Shown one piece after another: positions 17,203 through 27,093 of a DNA stretch of 64,000 bases. Source of the stretch: Methanococcoides sp. AM1 (GTDB lineage Archaea; Halobacteriota; Methanosarcinia; Methanosarcinales; Methanosarcinaceae). The first letter of the stretch is position 1. Each line of letters begins with the position of its first letter. The translations under genes were made by a program, and so were the position numbers. Under the pieces are notes generated by a model. It had not been told where the DNA came from, made no database searches, and saw only the letters and a program-made list of their open reading frames with translations. The stretch covers positions 369,017-433,016 of the forward strand of contig NZ_CAAGSW010000003.1 in assembly GCF_900774055.1 (NCBI RefSeq). Direction: 5' to 3'.

Positions 17203-17567
17203 GTGGATGTGAATAATAATATTAGTTAAAGCTCAAAGTGAAATGTGTGGTCAGATAGAATATTCCTATCATGATCGCACAACTATTTTTAGATCAATTT
17301 GTCGATCATTTATAAATCAAATTTTGTTTTAAGCAGTCTTGAAGATCATAAGCAATACTTTACTTGCCCTGATTCATCCCATGGAAAAAATCCAACATGA
17401 GCATCAAGACCAACTGAATTAATGATCATCAATATTCTGTTTATACTAAAAGTTAATACTTACTCGAAATGTAAATTCCGATATTAGTAAATGTGTCAAT
17501 TTGCCCGGATGATAGTGATTTTGAAAAGTTTGCCTACAGAGCCAAAAAAGAGATAATAAAAATAAAA
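17203..17567. other. 3-prime UTR and intergenic region
   Basis: The first 80 or so bases are shared with the region after the paralogous zinc-ribbon gene at 29256, including a conserved hairpin. The remainder is A/T-rich without a gene I can support. Confidence 0.4.
17245..17280 (+). promoter_or_regulatory. conserved 3-prime UTR hairpin, copy 1
   Basis: GTGTGGTCAGATAG pairs with CTATC-A-TGATCGCAC around a seven-base loop: about 14 pairs with one bulged A and two wobbles. The copy at 29296-29331 differs only in the loop. It may terminate or stabilise the zinc-ribbon transcript. Confidence 0.5.
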
Positions 17568-17597
17568 AAAGATGGTGAAAACACACCACCATTCATT
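17568..17597 (-). terminator. terminator after the Liv-type binding protein
   Basis: On the minus strand ATGGTG and CACCAT form a stem, followed by CTTTTTTTATTTTT. Confidence 0.5.
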
Positions 17598-18858
17598 GAG
17601 CAAATCCCAGATCTTCGCCCTGCATAATGAGCATATTATCCTCATATGGCAGAATTATCTTGCCGCAGAGTTCCCACTGGTAACTTCCATCTTCTTTAGT
17701 GACTGTCCAGATGTCATAGTTCCAGTATTTCCGGTCTCCGTTCTCATCGAGTATTGTCCATCCGCTCATTCCAAAATGCGTGTCTGTAATGGTCTTCATT
17801 GCCATTCTTGCACTTTCATCGTTATTCGGGATGGAATCCAGATCAACAAATGTAGCTATCCAGAGAGCATCATATGTTGTCAATGCATAAGATTCAGGAA
17901 GTCTTCCAAGTTGTTCTTCGATCCCGGGTGCGATCTCCTGATATCTGTCGTTTGCCCTTATGTACCCGTATATTGGTGCTTTGACATTGGTTGTTGCAGC
18001 AAAACCGGCTGCATCATTATCCTTGATCAATCCCTTGTTCAGCGCGATGCCATCTGTGCTGTACCAGTTGACCTCTGAAAGAGCAGGATAGTTACGGGCT
18101 AAAGCAAAGATCTCTGTTACTTCTCCGTAGGAACAAAGGACCACAGCTATGGAACCCTCATCATATTCTGAAGTGGCTGCTACTACTTTTTCATTGAGTG
18201 ACTCTACTTCTGCAGAAAAGTCCGCATTTTCTGTTTCATACCTTACTCCCTCAAGCACTGTGCCGTTAAGAGTCTCAAAGTTCTTTCCAACCTCATCAAC
18301 GAGTCCGTTACCCCACACATCATTCCTGTACATCGGGATCACAGTACTGATACCATCTTCCTGCATGAATGTAGCCAGTACCATTCCCTGATTTGTGTCG
18401 TCAGGTACAAGCCTGAACAGATTATCGTCAGGGATAGCTAAGGACGGAGCTGTTGATGCAGTACTCAGAAGGATGATACCATTCTCGTTTGCATACTCCA
18501 GGACAGCTTCTACTTCGTTGCTTGATTGCGGGCCGATAACCATCGTAATTCCCATTTCATCAAGTTGCTTGAGCTGCTCCAGAGCTGTCTCAGGATCGCT
18601 TTCAGTATCTTTTACAATTACTTCCACATTCTTTCCGGAACCAAGTCCTGAGAAATAGCCATTGATGTCCTCAGCTGATACTTCAAGTGCTGTCTGGCTT
18701 GCTTCTCCGATAGAAGCAAGATCTCCTGTCAGTGGTAAAAGTGCTCCGATCTTAATGTCTTCGGATTCACTGGTAGCCCCTCCGGTGGATTCAACACATC
18801 CTGACAGGAGAGTTGCTATAAGTAGTATACTTAATAAAAAACATGTTGTTTTTTTCAT
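17593..18858 (-). CDS. ABC transporter substrate-binding lipoprotein, Liv/amide type
   Basis: A 421-residue exported binding protein. The signal peptide ends in a lipobox-like LLSGC (about 17-21), then a short linker, then a type I periplasmic-binding fold starting IKIGALLPLTGDLASIGEAS, with MVIGPQSSNEVEAVLEYANE and SLAIPDDNLFRLVPDD as in LivJ/AmiC relatives. It would capture a branched-chain amino acid, amide or similar small solute outside the cell. No permease or ATPase genes flank it, so it either works with a transporter elsewhere or acts as a sensor. Confidence 0.85.
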   Translation of the reverse strand: MKKTTCFLLSILLIATLLSGCVESTGGATSESEDIKIGALLPLTGDLASIGEASQTALEVSAEDINGYFSGLGSGKNVEVIVKDTESDPETALEQLKQLDEMGITMVIGPQSSNEVEAVLEYANENGIILLSTASTAPSLAIPDDNLFRLVPDDTNQGMVLATFMQEDGISTVIPMYRNDVWGNGLVDEVGKNFETLNGTVLEGVRYETENADFSAEVESLNEKVVAATSEYDEGSIAVVLCSYGEVTEIFALARNYPALSEVNWYSTDGIALNKGLIKDNDAAGFAATTNVKAPIYGYIRANDRYQEIAPGIEEQLGRLPESYALTTYDALWIATFVDLDSIPNNDESARMAMKTITDTHFGMSGWTILDENGDRKYWNYDIWTVTKEDGSYQWELCGKIILPYEDNMLIMQGEDLGFAQ

Positions 18859-19204
18859 AAAATCACAGCAAGTCCAAAGACAATATTAATATTTATATAT
18901 TTCTATTATAATATATTGTGTTTTGAGGCCATCGAATTAGAATTTTGCTTTAAAACCGGCACCTTTTTGGATTCTATAGAAATTCACAATGTAATGTTCA
19001 AAGGTCTACTAGATATTGCATGTTTCACATTGTGCTGAAATAGAATGAAAATGAAGTTTTGAGATCGGCTCAATTATTAGATTCATGTAACACAATTGCT
19101 GAGTAAGCAATCATGTTTTACTCTATGCGAACATGATTAGCATAAAGGAATGGATTGTCGTATTATTATTCCATATTTGCAGTAATTATAACAAGGAGGA
19201 CTAC
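18859..19204. other. divergent intergenic region, no gene seen
   Basis: About 350 bases between divergent genes. ATATTTATATATTTC near 18889 is a likely TATA region for the minus-strand lipoprotein gene. AAGGAGG at 19194-19200 is the ribosome binding site of the next gene. Confidence 0.4.
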
Positions 19205-20050
19205 ATGAATATTTTACATATTTCTGATCTGCATTTCGGTTCTCGCCATTGGGATGGAGATGATCAGGTCCTGTTGGAGAAGATCAATTCATTTAATGCT
19301 GATATCGTCATCAATACCGGAGACAATACAACAGATGGCCTGGAAGATGAATGTGCTGAAGCGGGTTGCTTTCTAAAAAGCATTAATTGTAAAAATGTCA
19401 TCTCCACCTGGGGAAATCATGACAAACGAAATATGCGATCCCATGAACTATTCCGCAAATATATTGACAAAACCGAGATAATTTCCATCTCTGAAACAAT
19501 AAAAACACGGAAGAACAACATTTTTTTAGACCGGGAAATTACCAAAGTTGAAGATAATTTTACCGATATAAATTTCATCAAGTCCATTTCGATAAATGGA
19601 AAAACGGTATTAATAATCAGTATTGACACCAATGAACTGTACAGTAATGACGGGTATGTTGAAGAAGAGATCCTTAATGCTGTTTCAAAAGAAATTGAAC
19701 AGACTGAATATGACATCCCTTTGTTGATCACCCATTATTCTATTTTAGGTACTGACGAATGTCCTCTAAAAAATTCCGCAGCACTGATAGATTTTGTGCA
19801 AAAACATAAAATCGAATACGTTTTTTGTGGTCATACCCACGAACTGGAAATTATGCGAACTAATGATCTATATCAGGAGTATTCCTTTACCCATTTTATG
19901 TGCGGCAGTTTGTCCTCTCGCAATCATTCCAACGACGATAACATGTTCTTGTATTATGAAAATGTGGGTAGCGATGATATGCATCTGCATCTGATACGAA
20001 TCTTTTTAGAGATGGGTAAGGTATATTTCAAACAGGAAAAGGTCTTTTAA
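19205..20050 (+). CDS. metallophosphoesterase
   Basis: A 281-residue calcineurin-like phosphoesterase. Metal ligands are visible in order: D-x-H in HISDLHFGSRHWD (about residues 5-17), GD in INTGDN (about 41), NH in WGNHDKR (about 69), H in LLITHYSILG and GHTH in FCGHTHELEI (about 218). The substrate, whether nucleotide, nucleic acid or phosphoprotein, is not evident. The start is set by AAGGAGG before the ATG at 19205; longer readings from 19133 lack a ribosome binding site. Confidence 0.85.
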   Translation: MNILHISDLHFGSRHWDGDDQVLLEKINSFNADIVINTGDNTTDGLEDECAEAGCFLKSINCKNVISTWGNHDKRNMRSHELFRKYIDKTEIISISETIKTRKNNIFLDREITKVEDNFTDINFIKSISINGKTVLIISIDTNELYSNDGYVEEEILNAVSKEIEQTEYDIPLLITHYSILGTDECPLKNSAALIDFVQKHKIEYVFCGHTHELEIMRTNDLYQEYSFTHFMCGSLSSRNHSNDDNMFLYYENVGSDDMHLHLIRIFLEMGKVYFKQEKVF

Positions 20051-20071
20051 GATAAATCGTGCAGTAATTTG

Positions 20072-20542
20072 TTAAACATTGATCATTTTCCTCATGTAAA
20101 CACGGGTATCGTCACGACAGATCTCTGACCAGCCCAAATGGTTATAAAAAGAAATATTCCCGGTCAATAATACATGGGTTGCTAAACGCATTTCCAAATA
20201 GCCTTTGCGTTTAGCTTCTGACTCCGCGAGATCCATTAGCTCCCGCCCTAAGCCAGTTCCCTGGAGATCAGGACGTACTGCCACATTTGCTACTGTAGTA
20301 TAATAATCTTCGAAGATCAAGATCAGGCCACCGACTATTTCATTGTCAGATTCAGCGACCCAGACAGGGAAATGCGTGATCTCCTCTTCGTAATCAACAT
20401 CCATGGGTGGAAGTCGTTCACCTTTGAGCCTGTCCAGATACTTTGTGTAAGCCAGATCCATACAACTTTTAAGACCCTGTGCATCATCAACAATAGCTTT
20501 TCGTATTTCCCAGCCTCTTTGTTTCATACTTTTGGTTTGCAT
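20072..20542 (-). CDS. GNAT-family N-acetyltransferase
   Basis: About 156 residues. The GNAT acetyl-CoA site is clear: VAVRPDLQGTGLGRELMD gives the Q/R-x-x-G-x-G/A pyrophosphate loop, preceded by the VWVAESDNEIVGGLILIF strand pair and followed by NISFYNHLGW. It transfers acetyl from acetyl-CoA to an unknown amine or protein N terminus. Several in-frame ATGs (20560, 20542, 20527) leave the start uncertain. It is convergent with the phosphoesterase gene, 22 bases apart. Confidence 0.8.
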   Translation of the reverse strand: MQTKSMKQRGWEIRKAIVDDAQGLKSCMDLAYTKYLDRLKGERLPPMDVDYEEEITHFPVWVAESDNEIVGGLILIFEDYYTTVANVAVRPDLQGTGLGRELMDLAESEAKRKGYLEMRLATHVLLTGNISFYNHLGWSEICRDDTRVYMRKMINV

Positions 20543-20560
20543 TTTGATCATGAATATCAA

Positions 20561-20978
20561 TAAATAAATTTACATACTATTCTAACAATTTATGATAGCA
20601 TTGCTTAAGTTAATTTTGTTATTAGAAATTGCCACTGGAATAAGTTAATATACTAAAACAAATTAGATCGTATGGAATCGAACATTGTTGTTCCTGTCAC
20701 TACAGCTGTAATGAAAAAGTTGAGACATAAGAACGAATGTTAAACAAATATGACTTGAAGATATATTCCAATTATTATATATATAACCATAAAATATACT
20801 AATTAACATATCTACATGATACAATCAATTCAACAGAATATAGAGGGAATATGGGGGGTCTAATCTGGATGGAAGTAATATAATTCTGCGTGAATTTGCT
20901 GTCGAAGAAACTTGTAAGAATCCTACTGAATTATTTGTAGATCCGGATATCTTAAACCCTATTTTTGATGATATTCCT
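20561..20978. other. intergenic, includes possible N-terminal extension of the kinase gene
   Basis: A/T-rich upstream region. From 20865 the frame of the downstream kinase is already open and reads coding-like (NIILREFAVEETCKNPTELF), but has no ATG, GTG or TTG start. A CTG at 20865, five bases after GGGGGGT, is the only start candidate. Confidence 0.35.
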
Positions 20979-22502
20979 ATGATCATGATCCTTGTCAATC
21001 AGGAAGGGAAAGTTGAATACGTCAATCGGACTACTACTATTGCACTAGGGAAAGGAAAAAAAGATAGTATTGGCCTTCTTGGTGGTGAACTGTTTGGATG
21101 TGTGAATTCGTTCAAAGCAGAAGGTTGCGGGAAAAACAGAAAATGCTCAGAATGTACTGTAAGAAACTCTGTTATGCACAGTTTTGAAACCGGTGAAAGC
21201 ATTTACAAACAGGAAAGCGAGTTGGAGATCGTAACCAATGGACAGTCTGTAACACTTAATTTTTTAATTTCAACAACACTGATACAAAAAAATAATGAAC
21301 CACTTGTGTTGCTAACTGCGGATGACATTACTGAACAGAAGAACAATGATCTTGCCTTTGAGGAAGCAATTCGGAAACAGAAGGCTCTGGAAGAGATCAT
21401 AAACAATAGCTCTACAATGGTATTCTTGTGGAGGGCAGAGGATTTCTGGCCTGCAGATTATGCTTCTGAGAATGTTTCAAAATTTGGATACTCAGCTGAG
21501 GATTTCGTACTTGGACGAATTACTTATGGTGATCTGGTCCATCCCGATGATTATCAAATGGTATGTGATACACTTGCAGAGAAGTGCGAGGATGGCAATG
21601 ACAACTATACCTCGGAATATCGTTTGATAACAAAGGATGGAAAGTTATTATGGGTAAATGAGAAGACCTTTATTCTGAGGAATGAGGAGGGAGTAGCAAC
21701 TCACTTCCAGGGAATTGTTCAGGATATCACCGAACGCAAGCAAGCAGAGGAGGCAATGCTACGTGCAAAAATTGCTGCAGAAGCTGCCAACACGGCCAAG
21801 ACCGAATTCATCTCAAATATAAGCCATGAGCTAAGAACTCCCCTTACTTTGATCATCGGATTCTCGGATCTACTTTGCAGTGAAGATTACGGCTCTTTGA
21901 ATGAATATCAGAAGAAATACATATCCAAGGTTCTTAAAAATGGAAATCATCTTTTGGAGCTGATCGATGATCTTTTGGATTTCTCAAACATTGAATCCGG
22001 GGAAATGGAACTTCACATTAATGAATTCTTTGTATCCGATGCTATTGATGAAATAGAAGCATTGATGAGACCTCTTTCAAAAAAGAAGGGCATTGGCCTG
22101 ACATGTAATATCAATATTGAAAAGCCTACCATAAAAGCAGACATGCTAAAATTCAAGCAGATTCTTTACAACCTCGTGAACAACTCCATCAAGTTCACAG
22201 ATCCGGGGGGTGCAGTGACCATTGGAGGTAATATTTCTGATAGGACTGTTAATTTCTTCGTAAAGGATATTGGAATCGGCATTTCACCAGAGAATCAGGA
22301 AAATTTGTTCAAGCCTTTCTTTCAGGTGGATTCATCAAATTCAAGAGAATATGGTGGTACCGGGCTTGGCCTTGCTCTTGTCAAGAAGTTTGTTGAAATG
22401 CATGGCGGTGAGGTCTGGGTCGAAAGTGAGCTTGGAAAAGGAAGTACATTTGGATTTAGCATGCCAAATTATCCTGAAAGTACGTCCTGTGATCAGTTCT
22501 AA
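20979..22502 (+). CDS. PAS-PAS sensor histidine kinase
   Basis: A 507-residue cytoplasmic kinase without membrane helices. PAS 1 (about 1-125) contains a Cys cluster, GCVNSF...GCGKNRKCSECTVR, which could bind a metal or cofactor and sense redox or gas. PAS 2 (about 140-255) ends in GIVQDITERKQAEE. HisKA holds the phospho-acceptor in FISNISHELRTPLTLIIGFS (about 283). HATPase has NLVNNSIKFTD, DIGIGISPENQ and GGTGLGLALVKK. No response regulator is adjacent. The true N terminus may begin up to 38 codons upstream at a non-ATG start (CTG 20865). Confidence 0.85.
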   Translation: MIMILVNQEGKVEYVNRTTTIALGKGKKDSIGLLGGELFGCVNSFKAEGCGKNRKCSECTVRNSVMHSFETGESIYKQESELEIVTNGQSVTLNFLISTTLIQKNNEPLVLLTADDITEQKNNDLAFEEAIRKQKALEEIINNSSTMVFLWRAEDFWPADYASENVSKFGYSAEDFVLGRITYGDLVHPDDYQMVCDTLAEKCEDGNDNYTSEYRLITKDGKLLWVNEKTFILRNEEGVATHFQGIVQDITERKQAEEAMLRAKIAAEAANTAKTEFISNISHELRTPLTLIIGFSDLLCSEDYGSLNEYQKKYISKVLKNGNHLLELIDDLLDFSNIESGEMELHINEFFVSDAIDEIEALMRPLSKKKGIGLTCNINIEKPTIKADMLKFKQILYNLVNNSIKFTDPGGAVTIGGNISDRTVNFFVKDIGIGISPENQENLFKPFFQVDSSNSREYGGTGLGLALVKKFVEMHGGEVWVESELGKGSTFGFSMPNYPESTSCDQF

Positions 22503-22668
22503 GATGATTTGACAGATCTATCGGATCAGAAGATAGTTCTCCTGCAGATCTGCAACCTTCATTTGAAACTACAACAGGAATGTCACTCCATGCTTAGAAT
22601 CTTAAGAAGATATTATGGATCCTCCATGATCAAATATCTTATTTTATTGGAAAATAAATTCTAAAAAG

Positions 22669-23025
22669 TTAAACATGATATTGAACATGGAACCTGTAAA
22701 CAACCCTTATCTCATCCATTTCCCTGTATTCTACCTCAAACTTACTTTCATCCGCAACATATTTCAGGTCATCAAGATCTTTGAAAATAACCTCACAATT
22801 AATGTTCCCGGGGAGCAATGAGTTAAAACTATCACACTTATTGGTGATCTCCTGTATCATCCTCTTTGTCTCGCCTGCATCAAAAGTCCCATCCTTATCC
22901 GGATTATAGATTATTTCAGTTGTTAATGTTTCCTTGTCCAGCAACGTCATCCAGAATCCATTAATGCTGGAACCATCTATGGTGTAATCTTTTATTTCGA
23001 AACTCTTGTTGATCACATTCTTCAA
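22669..23025 (-). CDS. hypothetical small soluble protein
   Basis: A 118-residue protein with no signal peptide or membrane segment and no family I recognise. It alternates polar strands and one helix (GETKRMIQEITNKCDSFNSL) and ends in EVEYREMDEIRVVYRFHVQY, which looks like a beta hairpin. It stands alone between the kinase and the ior operon. Confidence 0.55.
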   Translation of the reverse strand: MKNVINKSFEIKDYTIDGSSINGFWMTLLDKETLTTEIIYNPDKDGTFDAGETKRMIQEITNKCDSFNSLLPGNINCEVIFKDLDDLKYVADESKFEVEYREMDEIRVVYRFHVQYHV

Positions 23026-23242
23026 TTTTGAACACCTTTTATTTTATTAATGTCAATGCCATAAATCAGTTTTCATGATGTACCTACGTTTTAAAAGATA
23101 ATTTTCAAAACAAAACATTTATATTTCATCAAAGAAGTGCATATGTCCGCATCAATGTATAAATATATCCAATGTTTCGGCTCCAACCTGTGGATATGTT
23201 GATTATCTACTGAATTATTTCTTTTCATACTTATCACATTCA

Positions 23243-23257
23243 AGAGGAACGATATTG
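23243..23257 (+). promoter_or_regulatory. ribosome binding site deciding the iorA start
   Basis: GAGG at 23244-23247 is seven bases before TTG at 23255. It places the start upstream of the in-frame TAG and supports one continuous gene. Confidence 0.5.
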
Positions 23258-25138
23258 ACAAGTAAACGTATATTAATGGGAAACGAAGCGATCGCTTTTG
23301 GGGCGATGAAGGCTGGCGTTTAGCTAGCAAGCGGCTATCCGGGAACACCTTCAACTGAAGTGATGGAGACCATCATTTCCCATGCGAACAAATATGGCAT
23401 ATATGCCGAATGGGCGACCAACGAGAAAGTAGCACTTGAAACAGCTGTTGGTGCTGCTTATTCTGGTGCAAATGCCATGGTCACCATGAAGCAGGTGGGA
23501 CTGAACGTAGCATCAGATCCCCTCATGAGCCTTTCCTATATTGGAGTAAAGGGTTCCCTTGTGATCCTCGTCTCCGATGACCCCGGACCCCATTCCTCCC
23601 AGACCGAACAGGATACAAGAGCCTTTGGTCACTTTTCAAATATTCCTGTCCTGGACCCATCCACACCTCAGGAAGCCTATGACATGGCAAAACTGGCCTT
23701 CAAGCTATCACATGAAATGGAGATCCCTGTGATACTCAGGACCACAACGCGTGTATCTCATGGATGTGCTGATGTAGTTATCGAGGACATCGACCCGGTA
23801 TCCTGTGACATCGAAGGCTTTGTAAAGGACCCGAAGTGGGTCATATTCCCAAAACTGACAGCCCAAAGGCACCCCTGGCTCGAAGAGCTTCAGGTAAGGT
23901 TTTCAGATCGTTTTTCTGAGTACTTCAAAGAGAACTCATTCAACTCAATATCAAAAGGTAACAGCAAGATCGGCATTGCAGCTTCCGGGGTATCTTACCT
24001 GTACGCAAAGGAAGCTATAAAGGACCACTCTGAAACCTTCCCGCTTTTCAAGGTCGGAACAGTTCATCCCTTCCCGGAGAATGCAGCCCTTGAATTCCTC
24101 AGTAATATAACAGACCTGATAGTGACCGAAGAGCTTGACCCATACCTTGAGGAACAGTTCCTGCAATTGATAGGCAGGCACCATCTCGATGTGAACGTAT
24201 ATGGAAAGAAGAACGGTCATTTCCCAGTCAGCGGTGAATATGACGTAGATGCTATTATCGATGGATTGAACAGCTCACTTAAAGCCATCAATACAGATGT
24301 TCCTGTCCTTTTCCATTCATCACCAGTTGTCGGGAAGGAAAATATACCTGCACTTCCAGTAAGGGCACCGACCCTCTGTGCAGGATGCATGCACAGGACA
24401 GTCTTCTACGCATTCAAGAAGGCTGCCGGAAAATTCAGGACAGAAAATGGCATGGATTCCATATTCTCAGGAGATATCGGATGCTACACTCTTGGAAATG
24501 CCCAGCCTCTCAATATGGTGGACACATGTCTTTGCATGGGAGCAGGGATCAGTATAGCAGCAGGCCTATCCCACACACATCAATACCAAGGTGGCCAGAA
24601 GACAAAACAGGTTGCGTTTATCGGCGACTCCACCTTTTTCCATTCCGGGATAGCCGCTGTGATAAGTGCAGTCTACAACAATGCAGACATCACTATAGCG
24701 GTCCTTGACAACCGGACCACAGCCATGACAGGACATCAACCCCATCCGGGTATTGGTCTGACTGCCACAGGGGTTCCTACGAAGGTCATTGACATAGCCG
24801 ATATCCTCAGAAGCTGCGGTGTCGAACTTGTCGAGACCATCGAAGCAAATGATCTTGGCGAATGCATAGATGCAGCTAAGAGAACCATGGACTTCGAAGG
24901 ACCTTCTGCTATCGTGTTCAAAGGAAGATGTGTGGGAATCACAAAAGGAAAGGAACAATATGTGGTCGATGAAGGAAAATGCACAGGTTGCAACCTCTGT
25001 GTATCGCAACTTGGATGTCCTGCCATATTCTCAACATCTTTAAGACTGCCGACCATACAGGACAACTGCACAGGTTGCAGTTTGTGTGCACAGGTCTGTC
25101 CATCGGATGCAATTGTCCTGAAGGAGGAAATACAATGA
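23255..25138 (+). CDS. iorA: indolepyruvate ferredoxin oxidoreductase alpha subunit with in-frame TAG
   Basis: IorA oxidatively decarboxylates aryl pyruvates to aryl-CoA, or works in reverse for aromatic amino acid synthesis, using TPP and ferredoxin. The gene needs the upstream segment TSKRILMGNEAIAFGAMKAG-V, then TAG (codon 23, 23321-23323), then LASGYPGTPSTEV, the conserved IorA N terminus. Reading TAG as pyrrolysine gives about 627 residues, a usual length. Without it, only an internal GTG at 23360 remains and the GYPGTPS loop is lost. TPP site: GDIGCYTLG and GDSTFFHSG. The C terminus has two 4Fe-4S motifs, CTGCNLC and CTGCSLCAQVCP. It overlaps iorB by four bases. Nonsense mutation is the alternative. 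Confidence 0.85.
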
Positions 25139-25758
25139 AATTCGATATTCTTATCGCAGGTGTGGGCGGACAGGGAGTTGTACTTGCATCCCGTTTGCTT
25201 GCAACAGCGGCCATAGATGCTGGTTTCCATGTGACCACTGCCGAGACCATAGGCATGGCCCAGAGAGAAGGATCAGTAACCAGTCATATCAGGATCGGGG
25301 ATGAGATCTGTGGTTCACTGATCCCATCTGGAAATGCCGACCTCATAATCGGACTTGAGCCTGCAGAAGCTGCAAGGAACATCCATTTTCTGGCAAAAGA
25401 TGGAAGCATCGTAGTAAATGAGCATGCTGTGATCCCCTCTGTTCTAAATGGATGTGTTGAATACATTCCGGATCAGGTCCTTGAATTTCTGAAAGATAAA
25501 TGCCACGATACCATATCCCTGGATTTTACACAGCTTGCAAAACAGGCAGGTACCCACAGGGCAGCGAATGTTGCCATGCTGGCAGCAGCTGCAGGTGCCG
25601 ATCTCCTTCCATTTTCCTCCGGAGAATTATGGAATGTGCTTGAGAAGATGGTGCCGGAAAAGTACAGGGATGTGAACAGGAATGCCTTTGAGATGTCCCT
25701 CAAAAGGGTATCAGGTATAGAGGAAATTAAGCAGCAGACACAGGCACCGGATGTCTGA
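25135..25758 (+). CDS. iorB: indolepyruvate ferredoxin oxidoreductase beta subunit
   Basis: A 207-residue gamma-domain subunit of the aryl-pyruvate oxidoreductase. It shows the typical N terminus FDILIAGVGGQGVVLASRLL, then TAETIGMAQREGSVTSHIRIG, the segment that contacts the alpha subunit. AAGGAGG precedes the ATG at 25135, and the start overlaps the iorA stop (ATGA), so translation is coupled. Together with iorA and the downstream aryl-CoA ligase it forms one three-gene unit. Confidence 0.92.
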   Translation: MKFDILIAGVGGQGVVLASRLLATAAIDAGFHVTTAETIGMAQREGSVTSHIRIGDEICGSLIPSGNADLIIGLEPAEAARNIHFLAKDGSIVVNEHAVIPSVLNGCVEYIPDQVLEFLKDKCHDTISLDFTQLAKQAGTHRAANVAMLAAAAGADLLPFSSGELWNVLEKMVPEKYRDVNRNAFEMSLKRVSGIEEIKQQTQAPDV

Positions 25759-25767
25759 TATCCGGAG

Positions 25768-27093
25768 ATGATCAAAATGTGCAACGTTTGTGAGGATAAT
25801 AAAATAAAGCAAAAAGCGCTCTTTCGGAAGGATGCGTTCTCCGGGTCTTCTAAGGAAGATCAGGTGGTCAAGCTTAAACAGCTTCTCAAAAGGGTTGTTT
25901 CAGGAAGTTCCTTCTATCAGAAAAAATTCGAAAGAGCCGGAATTGATATCGATTCTATAAAGACGCTGGAAGATATCACAAAGCTTCCGTTTACCACTAA
26001 AGAAGAATTGCGGGATGCTTATCCGCTGGGCCTTCAGGCTGTCCCGGATGAGGATATCATAAGGATACATTCATCTTCAGGCACTACCGGCAGTCCGGTT
26101 ATCATTCCATATACACAGGGTGATGTTGATGTCTGGGCAGAGATGATGATGCGCTGCTACCAGATGGCTGGTCTTACCCGTAGTGACAGGATACAGATCA
26201 CACCCGGATACGGACTCTGGACCGCAGGCATAGGTTTTCAGGCAGGTGCTGAGCTTCTCGGCGCAATGGCAGTTCCAACAGGTCCTGGAAACACCGAGAA
26301 ACAGTTGCAGATGCTGCTCGACCTCAAATCCACAGCACTTGCAAGTACCTCATCCTATGCCCTCCTCATTGCAGAGGAGATCAACAAAAGAGGATTGAGG
26401 GACAATATAAACCTGAAGGTAGGGATCATAGGTTCCGAGCGCTGGAGCCCTAAGATGAGGAAACGTATCGAGGATGAGCTCGGGATAAAAAGCTTTGACA
26501 TCTTCGGACTCACCGAGATATACGGACCCGGCATTGCCATCGATTGCTCCATGCATGACGGTCTTCACTACTGGTCAGACCACCTGCTCTTTGAGATCAT
26601 AGACCCTGTCACAGAAGAAAGGTTACCCGATGGAACCCTTGGGGAACTTGTAATAACAACTCTTACAAAGGAAGGCGCACCCCTTATGCGCTACAGGACA
26701 AGGGACCTTACACGTATCATTCCCGAACCCTGCAAATGTGGCTGCATCTTCCCTCGCATAGATCGCCTGTTGGGACGTACCGATGACAGGATAAAGATCA
26801 AAGGGGTCAATGTTTATCCCGGCCAGATCGAGGATATCATACATAGGGTTGAAGGCGTCAGCAGCGAGTATCAGATAGTTCTAGAAAGAGACCATGGCAG
26901 GGATTCAATGCTTTTCAGGATCGAGATCGCTGGTGCAGATGAATCTGGAATAAATTCCGGGGCTGCAAAAGCACTGAATAAAGCCTTCAGGGACTTTATA
27001 GGTATCAGTGTAGATGTGGAATGCGTCGGAATTGGAGAGCTTCCACGCAGTGAGAAGAAGAGCAAGAGGGTCATTGACAACAGGGATATGTAA
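25768..27093 (+). CDS. phenylacetate-CoA ligase family enzyme
   Basis: A 441-residue AMP-forming ligase of the PaaK type. It has the ATP loop SSSGTTGSPVIIPYT (about 110), FGLTEIYGPGIAIDC (about 250), YRTRDLTRIIPEPCKCG, and the C-terminal lid GRTDDRIKIKGVNVYPGQIE (about 335-354). It activates phenylacetate, indoleacetate or related aryl acids to CoA thioesters. Placed nine bases after iorB, the set fits aromatic amino acid synthesis from aryl acids (activation, then reductive carboxylation by IOR) or the reverse catabolic direction. The exact acid is not evident. Confidence 0.88.
   Translation: MIKMCNVCEDNKIKQKALFRKDAFSGSSKEDQVVKLKQLLKRVVSGSSFYQKKFERAGIDIDSIKTLEDITKLPFTTKEELRDAYPLGLQAVPDEDIIRIHSSSGTTGSPVIIPYTQGDVDVWAEMMMRCYQMAGLTRSDRIQITPGYGLWTAGIGFQAGAELLGAMAVPTGPGNTEKQLQMLLDLKSTALASTSSYALLIAEEINKRGLRDNINLKVGIIGSERWSPKMRKRIEDELGIKSFDIFGLTEIYGPGIAIDCSMHDGLHYWSDHLLFEIIDPVTEERLPDGTLGELVITTLTKEGAPLMRYRTRDLTRIIPEPCKCGCIFPRIDRLLGRTDDRIKIKGVNVYPGQIEDIIHRVEGVSSEYQIVLERDHGRDSMLFRIEIAGADESGINSGAAKALNKAFRDFIGISVDVECVGIGELPRSEKKSKRVIDNRDM

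Noticed and set aside
20817..20865. In-frame TAG (20841) upstream of the histidine kinase as another Pyl codon
   Set aside because: An in-frame TGA lies only eight codons further upstream and there is no start, so the TAG is outside any gene.
24979..25134. Longer iorB reading starting inside iorA
   Set aside because: AAGGAGG and the family N terminus place the start at 25135.
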